Assembly (NCBI GenBank): GCA_019418545.1
Contig: DYBQ01000001.1
Coordinates: 1-64,000 of the forward strand
Length of the DNA stretch: 64,000 bases
Direction: 5' to 3'
From: Clostridiales bacterium
Lineage (GTDB): Bacteria > Bacillota > Clostridia > Oscillospirales > Acutalibacteraceae
In this document: piece after piece, positions 43,904 to 52,252 of the stretch
Layout of the letters: each line of letters begins with the position of its first letter
Numbering within the stretch: the stretch's first letter is position 1
Notes under the pieces: model-generated
Told to the model about the DNA's origin: nothing
Databases searched by the model: none
Seen by the model: the letters and a program-made list of their open reading frames with translations, nothing else
Position numbers and translations under genes: made by a program

Positions 43904-44415
43904 ACTGATTTCTCCCTCAACAACTCTGTCACATCAAAGCTCGATGCATTATAGACGGTCAATCCCTTTTCCAAAGCATACTTGACGGTATAGGCAGTTC
44001 CGCCTGTGGGCTTATTGCAGAAACAGATGCAATATCGCGAACCATCCACCAAATGCCGGTCACGCGCAAGATATGCGCCCTTGCTTGGCTCTTTTAACAC
44101 ATACACAATCTTATCCATCTGCTTGTCAAGGAGTGCAGCCTTGGCCTGTTCTTCCTGCGGCCACTTAGCGCGGTAGCCCTCAAACGGAAGCACCTCTATG
44201 ATTTTCATACGCTTGTTGTCCTTACGGAGCTGGAGCAGATATTCAGTCATCATGCGGTCAAAGCCCAAAGCACCGCCTACTCCGTAATAGATAACGCCTT
44301 GTTGGATTAGAGGTTGAATCCGATGGTACACACGAGTCCTGATTTTTGTTTCTTCACCCGCCGGAATATCTCTGTGCCCTGTGAAGCAACAGGTCTGCTC
44401 CGTGAACTTTCCCAT
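43873..44415 (-). CDS. SLOG-family protein (DUF1273/YpsA-like)
   Basis: A 180-aa protein with the SLOG signature: CCFTGHRDIP at the start, GVIYYGVGGALGFDRMMTEYLL, and EVLPFEGYRAKWP. SLOG proteins are Rossmann-like and are believed to bind or process nucleotide ligands; some act as sensors or effectors in defence systems. GAGGAGG before the ATG at 44415 fixes the start. TATAAT lies about 30 nt upstream. The overlap with the zinc-ribbon gene implies joint function. Confidence 0.8.
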   Translation of the reverse strand: MGKFTEQTCCFTGHRDIPAGEETKIRTRVYHRIQPLIQQGVIYYGVGGALGFDRMMTEYLLQLRKDNKRMKIIEVLPFEGYRAKWPQEEQAKAALLDKQMDKIVYVLKEPSKGAYLARDRHLVDGSRYCICFCNKPTGGTAYTVKYALEKGLTVYNASSFDVTELLREKSVWTKQKLGNN

Positions 44416-44520
44416 CAATCAACCCTCCTCTGTTTGTTTCATTATCTATATTATACAATAATTTAAACCGCGCTATCTTGCCAAAATACAGCCTGCATTT
44501 TTGGCTATTCTGCATATTGC

Positions 44521-44790
44521 TTAAGCTGGCTCATTCGGCGCGGTACTTTTGGCTTCCACGAACCACTTGTTTTCCTCAAAGTAAAGAAATGTTTTTGCTC
44601 GCCCTATCTGACATGTATACCGCACACCCACGCCGCCACATTTGCTATACTTGCGTGGCGCGATGTCAGTAACATTGGTGATTTCGAACTCCTGCCCGTC
44701 ATCCCAGATTACGCGAAGAGGCATGAGGTCTCCATCTGGCGAAAAATCTGCTATGACCTGCACATATTTCTTTATCCTTTGCTCTGGCAT
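44521..44790 (-). CDS. Small protein linked to the Y-family polymerase
   Basis: An 89-aa protein (YVQVIADFSPDGDLMPLRVI, WDDGQEFEITNVTDI, GVGVRYTCQIG). I recall this small beta-rich family just downstream of Y-family polymerases in Firmicutes, but its role is not known. It starts 4 nt after the polymerase stop. A weak hairpin (CCAAAA...TTTTGG, about 44480-44506) follows. Confidence 0.6.
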   Translation of the reverse strand: MPEQRIKKYVQVIADFSPDGDLMPLRVIWDDGQEFEITNVTDIAPRKYSKCGGVGVRYTCQIGRAKTFLYFEENKWFVEAKSTAPNEPA

Positions 44791-44793
44791 AAA

Positions 44794-46062
44794 TTAGATG
44801 CTCCCTTGCAAGAACCCGTGAGGGTGTATATTATGCTCGCCTTTGGCATCGCAATGAGACAGAGCGCGGTCACAATACATCACACCGCGCTGCACTGAGT
44901 AATAGCCGAATCTATTGCGAACGCCGTCTATCGCGGACTCTAAGCGTTCCATCTCTTCCTGCTTCTCTGCGCTGAACTCAAACGATATTTGGCTTGGCTC
45001 CGTGTCTGGCCGAAGGTCAATCGCACGAACGCCTACCGAGCGGAGGTGCTCGCTCCATCTGTAGTTCTTCCTGTATAGTTTGTAAGCTGCTTCCGCTATA
45101 TCTTTTTCCTGCATCGTTGGCTGGCTGAGCTTGCACTGTCGCTCAAAGCTGAACAGGCTGGAGTCGCGTAGACTGACTTCCACTCCCCTGCAGCGGAAGT
45201 GGTTTTCACGCAACCGTGCCGCTACACTTTCAGACAACAAATAGAGGACAAGCCAGACATCCTCGTCCGTAAGCAAGTCTCTCGGTGTGGTCCAACTGTT
45301 GCCAATACTCTTGATAGGTGCAACGACATCTTTTTCTTCATACTTGGCGACCGGCGAGATGTCTAAGCCATTCGCAAATTGCCATAGCATGAGCCCGATT
45401 TTGCCGAGCTTCTCTTGCAAGAACTTCGTATTGGTCTGGGCGAGGTTCCCTATTGTGTGGATAGCGTAATTGTCCAGCTTAGCAGCGGTCTTACGGCCAA
45501 CATAAAGCAGGTCCGAGGCAGGAAGTGGAAAGACAATTTTCTTGAAGTTATCCTTGTTGATGATGGTAATAGCGTCAGGCTTCTTGTAGTCGGACCCCAG
45601 CTTGGCGAGGATTTTGTTCCAAGAAACCCCTATTGAACAGGTGATACCAAGCTCGTCTTTGACGGTGTCGGAAATCTTCTTAGCTATCTCCTCACCGTTG
45701 CCGAAAAGCGGCTGGCTCGCCGTACAATCAAGCCATGCTTCATCCAGACCGAATGGTTCTACTTGGTCCGTGAAACGCAGGAATATCTCGCGTGTATATC
45801 CGCTGAATCTGGTGTATAGTTCGTAGTTGGCCGGAACAAAAATAATATCCCGACAATGCTGCTGTGCTTCCCATAACGGCATACCCGTTTTCACGCCCAT
45901 CTGTTTAGCCGGATAAGAGGCCGTTAGAACGATGCCGCTGCGTCTTTCGGGGTCTCCGCATACAGCAATCGGCTTGCCTTGCAATTCTGGGTGGTAGGCC
46001 ATCTCACAGGAGGCATAGAAGCTATTCATGTCACAATGGAGTATCGTCCGTTCTTTTTCCAT
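44794..46062 (-). CDS. Y-family DNA polymerase (DinB/Pol IV-like)
   Basis: A 422-aa translesion polymerase. Catalytic landmarks: ILHCDMNSFYASCE (metal Asp and steric gate region), PIAVCGDPERRSGIVLTAS, FGLDEAWLDCT in place of the SIDE/D motif, the ITCSIGVSWNKILAKLGSDY core, then a helix-hairpin-helix (LPASDLLYVGRKTAAKLDNY) and a little-finger domain. The variant LDEAWLD is typical of the Clostridia group. ATG at 46062 follows GGAGG. No beta-clamp motif could be named with certainty. Confidence 0.9.
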   Translation of the reverse strand: MEKERTILHCDMNSFYASCEMAYHPELQGKPIAVCGDPERRSGIVLTASYPAKQMGVKTGMPLWEAQQHCRDIIFVPANYELYTRFSGYTREIFLRFTDQVEPFGLDEAWLDCTASQPLFGNGEEIAKKISDTVKDELGITCSIGVSWNKILAKLGSDYKKPDAITIINKDNFKKIVFPLPASDLLYVGRKTAAKLDNYAIHTIGNLAQTNTKFLQEKLGKIGLMLWQFANGLDISPVAKYEEKDVVAPIKSIGNSWTTPRDLLTDEDVWLVLYLLSESVAARLRENHFRCRGVEVSLRDSSLFSFERQCKLSQPTMQEKDIAEAAYKLYRKNYRWSEHLRSVGVRAIDLRPDTEPSQISFEFSAEKQEEMERLESAIDGVRNRFGYYSVQRGVMYCDRALSHCDAKGEHNIHPHGFLQGSI

Positions 46063-46135
46063 CGTCCTTCTATCCTCCAAGTCATTTCCAGCCGTCAGTT
46101 GTCGTCAAGTCCATTTGGTTGTTTTCGTTGTATAT

Positions 46136-46164
46136 AGTATAGCAAATACAACTTTTTGTTTCAA
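46136..46164 (-). promoter_or_regulatory. Promoter of the Y-family polymerase
   Basis: On the minus strand TTGAAA (46159-46164), 17 bp, TATACT (46136-46141). An inverted repeat, GTTGTA...TACAAC (46127-46152), spans the -10. No LexA-type GAAC....GTTC site is seen. Confidence 0.65.
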
Positions 46165-46237
46165 TATGATTTTAAAAATTCTGCGGTTGTAGTCCGGTTT
46201 ACGCCCCTACAACCGGTGATTTTTCCTCAAAAAGAAA

Positions 46238-46261
46238 AGAGGCGTTCTCAAAAACGCCTCT
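46238..46261 (-). terminator. Terminator-like hairpin just upstream of a rightward gene
   Basis: AGAGGCGTT/AACGCCTCT. On the minus strand TTTCTTTTTG follows. It covers the -35 position of the rightward TATAAT at 46268-46273, so it is either an old terminator or an operator. Confidence 0.5.
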
Positions 46262-46297
46262 CCGTGCTATAATAGAAAGAAAACAGGATGTGATAAT

Positions 46298-46690
46298 ATG
46301 CAAAGTATTGAGGAACGCGCAGCAGCCGCGTATGAACTGAAAGCCACCGGCAAGTGCAACTGCTCGCAGTCGGTTGTTAAGGTGTTTCAGGACAAGCTGC
46401 CTGTCGGCGAGGATACCCTTATGAAGCTAACTTCGGGTTATGCTGCCGGTATGGGATGCATGGAGAGCACCTGCGGCGCTCTTGTCGGCGCTGTGATGGT
46501 AGCAGGTATACTGACCGATGGCAAAGCCACGCCCCGGATTTCTAAAGAACTCCTGCAGAAGTTTGAGACCAAGTGCGGCGCTACTATCTGTAAGGACCTG
46601 AAAGGTGTCGGAACCGGCAAACCGCTCTGCCCCTGTCCTGAGTGTGTACGCAATGCGGTGCTTGCACTCGGCGAGGTTCTGGGCGAATAA
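46298..46690 (+). CDS. C_GCAxxG_C_C family redox protein
   Basis: A 130-aa protein with the family's cysteine pattern: CNCSQSV near the start, GYAAGMGCMESTCGALVG in the middle, CGATICKDL and PLCPCPECV at the end. Members bear buried reactive cysteines and are thought to be redox or metal proteins. TATAAT lies at 46268-46273 and AGGATG before the ATG. Confidence 0.85.
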   Translation: MQSIEERAAAAYELKATGKCNCSQSVVKVFQDKLPVGEDTLMKLTSGYAAGMGCMESTCGALVGAVMVAGILTDGKATPRISKELLQKFETKCGATICKDLKGVGTGKPLCPCPECVRNAVLALGEVLGE

Positions 46691-46741
46691 GATATTATTT
46701 CTACTTCATTTCACGGTAAGAATGAAAGGACGGGTAATGGC

Positions 46742-47407
46742 ATGACCACAAAAGACTTGGCGCGTGATTATAGTCTCAATCAGGAGCAACTTGAAGCCAT
46801 TATTTTGAAAAATGAGATGCCTCATCGCAATGGCGTGGGATGTTTAATTGTCGATGATAACAACCTTGATTTTCTTCTTGAACTCTATTACAAAGAACAT
46901 GACAGCGAACTCAGCTTTTCCATCGACAATTATAAAAAAGCCGCTCCTACGGGCGCTGTGTTCCATGTCGATGGAGCCAGAGGCCGGAAGATTGACATTT
47001 ATCCGAACAAGTGCGTGATTACCGTAGGTGTCACTATTGGCTCCGTTCTGACCAGCAACGCAACGGACGGTGAGAAGACCATTTACTACTGCGATTGTAT
47101 CGGCTTGCAGTTTAAGAAGCCCGGCGTGACGCTTGGCTATTTGCAGTTTGAAACGGCAGCCTCCACTTCCAACAACCTGTCCAGCAACTTCTTCAATGAG
47201 AACACCTTTACTTATGAAGAGTCCCATATCAATGAGCACTGCATGGACACCATTGTTGAGTATGTAAAGCAGCAACTTGAAAAGACGAAGAGTTCTCCTG
47301 CGTTTTCCCCGGCTGATGAGCTAAAGAAATACAAGGAGCTTTTGGACATTGGTGTGCTGACCGAGGAAGAATACAACCACCAGAAAGCGAAGCTGCTCTC
47401 ACTGTGA
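46742..47407 (+). CDS. SHOCT-domain protein with PH-like core
   Basis: A 221-aa protein. The middle (GAVFHVDGARGRKIDIYP, KCVITVGVTIGSVLTSN, TIYYCDCIGLQFKKPG) is the beta-rich PH-like fold of DUF4429 relatives, and the end (SPADELKKYKELLDIGVLTEEE) is a SHOCT helix pair used for oligomer or membrane contact. A short helix-turn-helix-like start precedes it. AAAGGAC lies before the ATG. Confidence 0.75.
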   Translation: MTTKDLARDYSLNQEQLEAIILKNEMPHRNGVGCLIVDDNNLDFLLELYYKEHDSELSFSIDNYKKAAPTGAVFHVDGARGRKIDIYPNKCVITVGVTIGSVLTSNATDGEKTIYYCDCIGLQFKKPGVTLGYLQFETAASTSNNLSSNFFNENTFTYEESHINEHCMDTIVEYVKQQLEKTKSSPAFSPADELKKYKELLDIGVLTEEEYNHQKAKLLSL

Positions 47408-47441
47408 GACCCATTCCTTCCTATAAAATAGGAGATTAACG

Positions 47442-48149
47442 ATGAACGAAGCAATCGAAAAACGCATATCACATAGATGCTTCTCAAAAGAACCTGTCCG
47501 TGCATCTGATGTTCTGCAAATCAAAAAATGGACTGCAGAAGTCAATGAAGAGTCTGGTCTCGACATCGAGTATCTGGCCGATGGCAGCGAGGCATTCAAC
47601 GGTATCAAGAAAAGCTACGGTATGTTTTCTAATGTACGGTCCATGCTCGTTATGAAGGGCTTTTCTGACGATGAAACCCTTGATGTCAAAATCGGGTACT
47701 ATGGTGAAGACCTTGTTCTGAAAATGACCCAACTGAATCTTGGCACTTGCTGGGTCGGCGGAACATATGATAGTAGTTCCTTTTTCGTTCCTGATGGAGA
47801 AGCCCTCGTCTGTGTTATCGTGTTCGGAAACATTCGGAAGTCCATCAAGGATGTCCTTATCCGCGCAGTAATTCGGAGCAAGAATCGAAAGAGCATTGAG
47901 GAAAGAACAGTTGCTGATGCAAAGCTGCCGGAAGAAGTCATCAACGGCATGGAAGCGGTACGCCTAGCTCCGAGTGCTGTGAACAGGCAAGCTCCAACTC
48001 TTCACTATGCGCATGGGCAAATCTCTATGGATGTCGATGCTTCCGTCAAATTCAATTTGGTAGACTTGGGCATCGCTATGCGACACTTTGAAATAGGCTC
48101 TGGAGCAGGAAATTTCGAGCTTAAAAATGGCGGTCTGTGGACAAAATAG
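47442..48149 (+). CDS. Nitroreductase family protein
   Basis: A 235-aa flavin enzyme of the small TM1586-like nitroreductase group. RISHRCFSKEPV at the start, GYYGEDLVLKMTQLNLGTCWVGG where FMN is bound, and a second half repeating the fold (MEAVRLAPSAVNRQAPTLHY; LGIAMRHFEIG). Substrate unknown. AATAGGAG lies before the ATG. Confidence 0.85.
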   Translation: MNEAIEKRISHRCFSKEPVRASDVLQIKKWTAEVNEESGLDIEYLADGSEAFNGIKKSYGMFSNVRSMLVMKGFSDDETLDVKIGYYGEDLVLKMTQLNLGTCWVGGTYDSSSFFVPDGEALVCVIVFGNIRKSIKDVLIRAVIRSKNRKSIEERTVADAKLPEEVINGMEAVRLAPSAVNRQAPTLHYAHGQISMDVDASVKFNLVDLGIAMRHFEIGSGAGNFELKNGGLWTK

Positions 48150-48178
48150 CCATTATTGATTTGTGGGAGGCGTTTATA

Positions 48179-48667
48179 ATGACCATTTCTGAAATTATGG
48201 ATAAGATGATTGCTTTCTCAAACGGCAATATCCATGACATCGACCATCTTGTTCGTGTCTGGACATTTGCCAAGACTATCGGTGAGCTCGAGCATATCGA
48301 TGCCGAGACGCAGTACATACTGGAAGTTGCTGCTATCACGCATGACATTGCCTGCCCTCTCTGCCGGAAGAAATACGGCAATGCTGATGGCAAGCATCAG
48401 GAACTCGAAGGCGGACCCCTAGTTCGGGAATTTCTGCACGATACCGGCCTGACTCCGGCGCAGGTGGACCGCGTTGCGTATCTGGTCAGCCATCACCATA
48501 CCCTGACAGATATTGACGGCATCGATTACCAAATCCTCATTGAGGCCGATTACATCGTGAATGCCGCCGAGAGCGAGTACAGCAAGGAAAATATCAAGGG
48601 ATTCATCAACAAGGTCATGCAGACAAACAGCGGCTCGATGCTGGCACGGCAGATTTTCTGCGTTTGA
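48179..48667 (+). CDS. HD-domain hydrolase
   Basis: A 162-aa HD protein: DIDHLVRVWTFA, ITHDIACPLC with the HD pair, VSHHHTLTDIDG and LIEADYIVN. These small HD hydrolases cut phosphate esters, often nucleotides. The start at 48179 is fixed by GGGAGG; an earlier ATG would overlap the nitroreductase gene. Confidence 0.82.
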   Translation: MTISEIMDKMIAFSNGNIHDIDHLVRVWTFAKTIGELEHIDAETQYILEVAAITHDIACPLCRKKYGNADGKHQELEGGPLVREFLHDTGLTPAQVDRVAYLVSHHHTLTDIDGIDYQILIEADYIVNAAESEYSKENIKGFINKVMQTNSGSMLARQIFCV

Positions 48668-48702
48668 CGAGATAAATTCAGAGCAATAAGGAGCGTTTAA
48701 CG

Positions 48703-49245
48703 ATGGCAAAGAAGGTTCTTGTAGTTTCCACCAGCCTGCGCGGAAATAGCAATTCTGAGATTCTGGCAAAGGAATGCGAGCGCGGTGCGAAAGATGCGGG
48801 GCATAAGGTTGAGTTCGTGTCCCTGCGCGGCAAAGATATTCAGTTCTGCATCGGCTGCATGTCGTGCCAGAAAACCGGTCATTGCGTCTTGAAAGATGAT
48901 GTTGCCGGAATCATGGCAAAGGTCAAAGAAACTGGGGTTGTTGTCTTCGCTACACCCATCTATTATTATGAGATGTGCGGTCAGATGAAGACGCTGCTTG
49001 ACCGCCTGAACCCTCTGTACGAGTCCGACTACAAGTTCCGCGACATTTATATGCTTGCCACCGCCGCAGATGACGATGCGCACGCCATCGACAAAGCCTA
49101 CAACGGTTTGCAGGGTTGGGTCGATTGCTTTGAGAAAGCTGAACTCAAAGGCTATGTGTTCGGCAAAGGTATTGCTGAGCCGGGAGATGCAAAGAATCAT
49201 ACCGAGACTCTGCTGGATGCTTATAATCTCGGCAAATCCTTGTGA
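48703..49245 (+). CDS. Flavodoxin-like NAD(P)H-dependent FMN reductase
   Basis: A 180-aa flavoprotein of the iron-sulfur flavoprotein/WrbA-like group: VLVVSTSLRGNSNSEILA binds FMN phosphate, CIGCMSCQKTGHCV is the conserved cysteine cluster, and FATPIYYYEMCGQMKTLLDR completes the flavin site. AAGGAG lies before the ATG. It belongs to a run of small redox genes. Confidence 0.88.
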   Translation: MAKKVLVVSTSLRGNSNSEILAKECERGAKDAGHKVEFVSLRGKDIQFCIGCMSCQKTGHCVLKDDVAGIMAKVKETGVVVFATPIYYYEMCGQMKTLLDRLNPLYESDYKFRDIYMLATAADDDAHAIDKAYNGLQGWVDCFEKAELKGYVFGKGIAEPGDAKNHTETLLDAYNLGKSL

Positions 49246-49260
49246 GGCATAGCACCGACC

Positions 49261-49746
49261 ATGACGATTCGATACGCTGTCCCTGATGATGTTCCGGCAC
49301 TCTCCGCCGTTGAGGCTGAGTGTTTCCCGTCCGCCGAGGCCGCTACTGCCGCCGAGTTCGCTGAGAGAGTCGCCCATTACGGAAATCATTTCTGGCTGAT
49401 GTATGATGGTGACAAACTCATCTCCTTCGTGGACGGGTTCGTGACCGATGATGCCGACTTGACCGATGAGATGTACGAGAACGCCGTCATGCACAACGAA
49501 AACGGTGCGTGGCAGATGATTTTCGGTGTCAATACGCTGCCTGCATATCGCCAGCATGGGTATGCGGGTGAGTTGCTTCGCAAGGCTATTGCTGACGCGA
49601 AGGAACAGGACCGCAAAGGTCTTGTCCTGACCTGCAAGGGCCGGCTCGTCCACTACTACGCCAAATTCGGATTTGTGGACGAAGGCGTGACCGACAAGTC
49701 CACGCATGGGAATGTGGCATGGCATCAGATGCGGTTGACTTTCTAA
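49261..49746 (+). CDS. GNAT N-acetyltransferase
   Basis: A 161-aa acetyltransferase: MTIRYAVPDDVPALSAVEAE at the start and FGVNTLPAYRQHGYAGELLR as the acetyl-CoA P-loop (motif A), then LTCKGRLVHYYAKFGFVDEG. Substrate unknown. It follows the flavodoxin gene by 15 bp and is cotranscribed. Confidence 0.88.
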   Translation: MTIRYAVPDDVPALSAVEAECFPSAEAATAAEFAERVAHYGNHFWLMYDGDKLISFVDGFVTDDADLTDEMYENAVMHNENGAWQMIFGVNTLPAYRQHGYAGELLRKAIADAKEQDRKGLVLTCKGRLVHYYAKFGFVDEGVTDKSTHGNVAWHQMRLTF

Positions 49747-49764
49747 TATTTTGCCAAGAAAAAG

Positions 49765-49791
49765 TCCCCCTGAGTAACTTACTCTGGGGGA
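49765..49791. terminator. Bidirectional terminator
   Basis: TCCCCC...GAGTA pairs with TACTC...GGGGGA with one T-T mismatch. T-rich runs on both sides (TTTACTTTT rightwards, CTTTTTC leftwards) serve both converging genes. Confidence 0.8.
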
Positions 49792-49798
49792 TTTACTT

Positions 49799-50422
49799 TT
49801 AATTTGATAGACCAAGGTTCGCGCGTACCACCATCGGATTCCACGGCACCGATTCAGTAGGGTCTGTCACATCGGCATTTGAATCACAGATAACCGTTCC
49901 AATGTTTTTAACATAAGAATTTTTATATCCCGTCACTTCTTTATTGGAATAGCCGGTAACTGTACCGTCTGCTTGGCAATAAACGCCATAATATCCTTTT
50001 CCGTCACTGTAAACTACCCACTTAAGTTGGCATTTGTAGTTTGCAACCGCAAAGAAGGAGCCTGTACCATCAGAAAGACTAGGAACCTCTGAGAGTTTTA
50101 CAATAGCATTGTACCGGTCTTCAAGACTCGTCAGTTTTTGTTCGTGTTCATATACAGGTTTTCCATCCTTCGCTGCAGCCGTAAATGTTTGCGTGTCTGC
50201 ATTTAATTGAGTCGCGTACTCGTTTGATGCATGCAGTGTAGACATCTCCGTCTGCACAGCCTGCGTCAGCATCCGGGTTTCTGCCACAACCTGACTCTTT
50301 CTGGCTTTGTCGATGTATCCGGTCAGTGCCGGAATCAGCAGTGCTGCAAGAACAGCCAGAATCACCAGCACAACAATGAGTTCGACAAGCGTGAACCCGC
50401 GTTTCGCATTCTTCTTAGCCAT
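49799..50422 (-). CDS. Type IV pilin-like protein
   Basis: A 207-aa protein with a classic class III signal: KRGFTLVELIVVLVILAVLA, prepilin-peptidase site Gly9/Phe10 and the +5 glutamate (Glu14), then a globular C-terminal domain. It would be a pilin or pseudopilin placed in the membrane and assembled outside. No pilus motor or peptidase genes are near, so it is probably served by machinery elsewhere. AAAGGAAA lies before the ATG. Confidence 0.85.
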   Translation of the reverse strand: MAKKNAKRGFTLVELIVVLVILAVLAALLIPALTGYIDKARKSQVVAETRMLTQAVQTEMSTLHASNEYATQLNADTQTFTAAAKDGKPVYEHEQKLTSLEDRYNAIVKLSEVPSLSDGTGSFFAVANYKCQLKWVVYSDGKGYYGVYCQADGTVTGYSNKEVTGYKNSYVKNIGTVICDSNADVTDPTESVPWNPMVVRANLGLSN

Positions 50423-50755
50423 AAAATCGCTTTCCTTTCAGGGGTATTTTGATGATATTATAACATATCTTTGCAAATAAGTCTATTCTCTTTTTGAGGT
50501 TGTACCTTGTACAGAGACGCTTAGCAATATTTGTGTGCCCAGATTTGCCTTCGCTCGTTTTTCTCGAATGTATGCAAAATATCAAACTCCGAGAAGAGTG
50601 CCTCTTCGAAAAAGCCCCGGAATTTGCTCCGAGGCTTTCGTCATTTTTTCTTCTGCTGCAGCGCTGCTCTACCGCCAGCTGGATGCCAGAGTATGCTGGT
50701 TCTTCCGTTCTGGACGCACTATACTCGCCACGCATCCAACCCGGCCACTGAGCGT
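50423..50755. other. Intergenic stretch
   Basis: No gene seen. It holds the leader of the pilin gene on the right-hand side and a terminator at 50611-50638. Confidence 0.5.
50611..50638 (-). terminator. Terminator of the 59-51 kb leftward cluster
   Basis: AAAGCC.CGGA pairs with TCCG.GGCTTT. On the minus strand TTTTTCG follows. It also has T-rich sequence on the plus strand. Confidence 0.7.
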
Positions 50756-51292
50756 TCAGGGTTTACCTTTCTCTCGCACAGCGTTCGTGTGCCACATCAG
50801 CGTATCCTCGCCATCGTTCTCGCTGCCCGCATCGGCTTCTTCCTCCAAAGCAGGCGCAAACGCCCAGAGGTTGGGCCAGTCGAGTATCGAGCGCAGACGG
50901 TCGGATACGCTCTTTCCCTGCCAGCTGAAATCCATGCAGAGCGTCCCCTCGTAGTGGAAGCGTTCCTTCTTATCATTGGTCAGAACGAGTTCCCAGCTCC
51001 CGGCATCGCAAACGAACCCTGTTGGTTCATAGGCAGAAAACACCGCCTCAAACATTGCCAGAATATCCCTGATGTCCTTTTCGGATTCTCTGCGCACATA
51101 TACCTGATTCAGCAGGTACTTGGCCCCATTCCCGAAATTGTAACAGGAAAGCCTTGCTGTTTTCTTCTTGACGGAAACCTCGAGCTTCTGTTCTATCTCA
51201 GTATCTGGCTCCGGGATAGGCCCGTAGCTCAAAGCATTTGATTTCAGCCGCAGCTTTACCAGCTTTCCCGAAAAGGGTACGCCATCATACAT
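50756..51292 (-). CDS. Hypothetical protein, paralogue of the 387-aa neighbour
   Basis: A 178-aa protein of unknown family. Its start (VPFSGKLVKLRLKSNAL) and middle (SWELVLTNDKKERFHYEG followed by FSWQGKSVSDRLRSIL) match the first part of the gene at 52253 (LPFKGKLVKIRLRTYGF; FWRVRLLTDENEVFFYHG; FVYEGKTLTEILRERT). The two likely arose by duplication. Last gene of the cluster. Confidence 0.6.
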   Translation of the reverse strand: MYDGVPFSGKLVKLRLKSNALSYGPIPEPDTEIEQKLEVSVKKKTARLSCYNFGNGAKYLLNQVYVRRESEKDIRDILAMFEAVFSAYEPTGFVCDAGSWELVLTNDKKERFHYEGTLCMDFSWQGKSVSDRLRSILDWPNLWAFAPALEEEADAGSENDGEDTLMWHTNAVREKGKP

Positions 51293-51304
51293 TTCTCTGT
51301 TCCT

Positions 51305-52174
51305 CTAGTTCTGTTCGTTCTCAGCCTCAGCGCAGTCCTTGCTTCCGCACGCCAATTCCCGTTTTGTCTTTATGCGTGCCTCGCCGCCCGCCCAGAGGAT
51401 GAAATCAATCTTCTTAGTTGCGCTGATGTCCTTGTATTCCGGGAATGCCTTGTCAAATTTCCGAATCCACTCTTTTGCGGTTGGGTGCTTTTTGAAGTCA
51501 TAGTACCAGCGGTCGATGTCATTGTAACAGCTAATCACGCTGCTCACCGTCGCTTTCCCGTTCTTTGTTTCGGGTTTCATCAGCAAAACACTCAGGGCCA
51601 TGCTGTCCCAGATAGGCTTATTCGGGTTAAGTGTTGCGACCATCTTGCTGGCAAAAGACGCTTCGACATTTCCGGTTTGTGCGTACAGTTCTTCTAAGAC
51701 CTCAGCAAAATCCGGTGCCTTCTGTTTCGTATCCTCGAAAATTCGGTAAAACTTCTTCCGCCACTCCTCGTTACGCCGTATCCGGTAAAAGTGGTTGAAC
51801 TCTCTCTGGAAGTCCTTATCTGCCGAGACATCCGTATTCCAAACTTTGTTCATGATGGAGGTATAGTGCTGCATTGCAGTTTTTACTTCTCGCAACGCCT
51901 CAATCGCATCGTCAACACTGATACTCGGTATAAACTCATCGGCACCGCCCATATAGGGCTTCGGCCTAGGCTGCCATGCCAAAATCATATAGTCCGGCCA
52001 CCGGTCTTGGCACAGGCTGTCGCTCCACCATTTCCCCCGTGTGAAGTACAGCATGGTGGTTATCCTTTTTCTGCCTCGGGTCACGAGATAATAATCCGAC
52101 TTTTTCGGCAAACCTTCTTGGACCGGAATCCAACCATCGGCCTCTGCGACCGGTATTCCTTTCTTTTCGTCCAT
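51305..52174 (-). CDS. DUF551-like N-terminal domain fused to an unknown helical domain
   Basis: A 289-aa protein. Residues 13-75 (GWIPVQEGLPKKSDYYLV, RGKWWSDSLC, MILAWQPRPKPY) are DUF551-like, a small domain frequent in phage and mobile DNA. The rest (EWRKKFYRIFEDTKQK, TGNVEASFASKMVATLNPN, PIWDSMALSVLL) is a helical domain I have met in short Clostridia proteins but cannot name. GGAGGG lies before the ATG. A second, shorter DUF551-like gene lies at 59024. Confidence 0.65.
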   Translation of the reverse strand: MDEKKGIPVAEADGWIPVQEGLPKKSDYYLVTRGRKRITTMLYFTRGKWWSDSLCQDRWPDYMILAWQPRPKPYMGGADEFIPSISVDDAIEALREVKTAMQHYTSIMNKVWNTDVSADKDFQREFNHFYRIRRNEEWRKKFYRIFEDTKQKAPDFAEVLEELYAQTGNVEASFASKMVATLNPNKPIWDSMALSVLLMKPETKNGKATVSSVISCYNDIDRWYYDFKKHPTAKEWIRKFDKAFPEYKDISATKKIDFILWAGGEARIKTKRELACGSKDCAEAENEQN

Positions 52175-52252
52175 GCGTATCCCTCCATCGGCAATTATCG
52201 TAGCCGCCGGAATTTCCGTCTTGGAAAAGCAGGTTTTGCTTAACCCGCACTA

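Noticed and set aside
44794..46164. LexA control of the Y-family polymerase
   Set aside because: No GAAC....GTTC box was seen in the promoter region.
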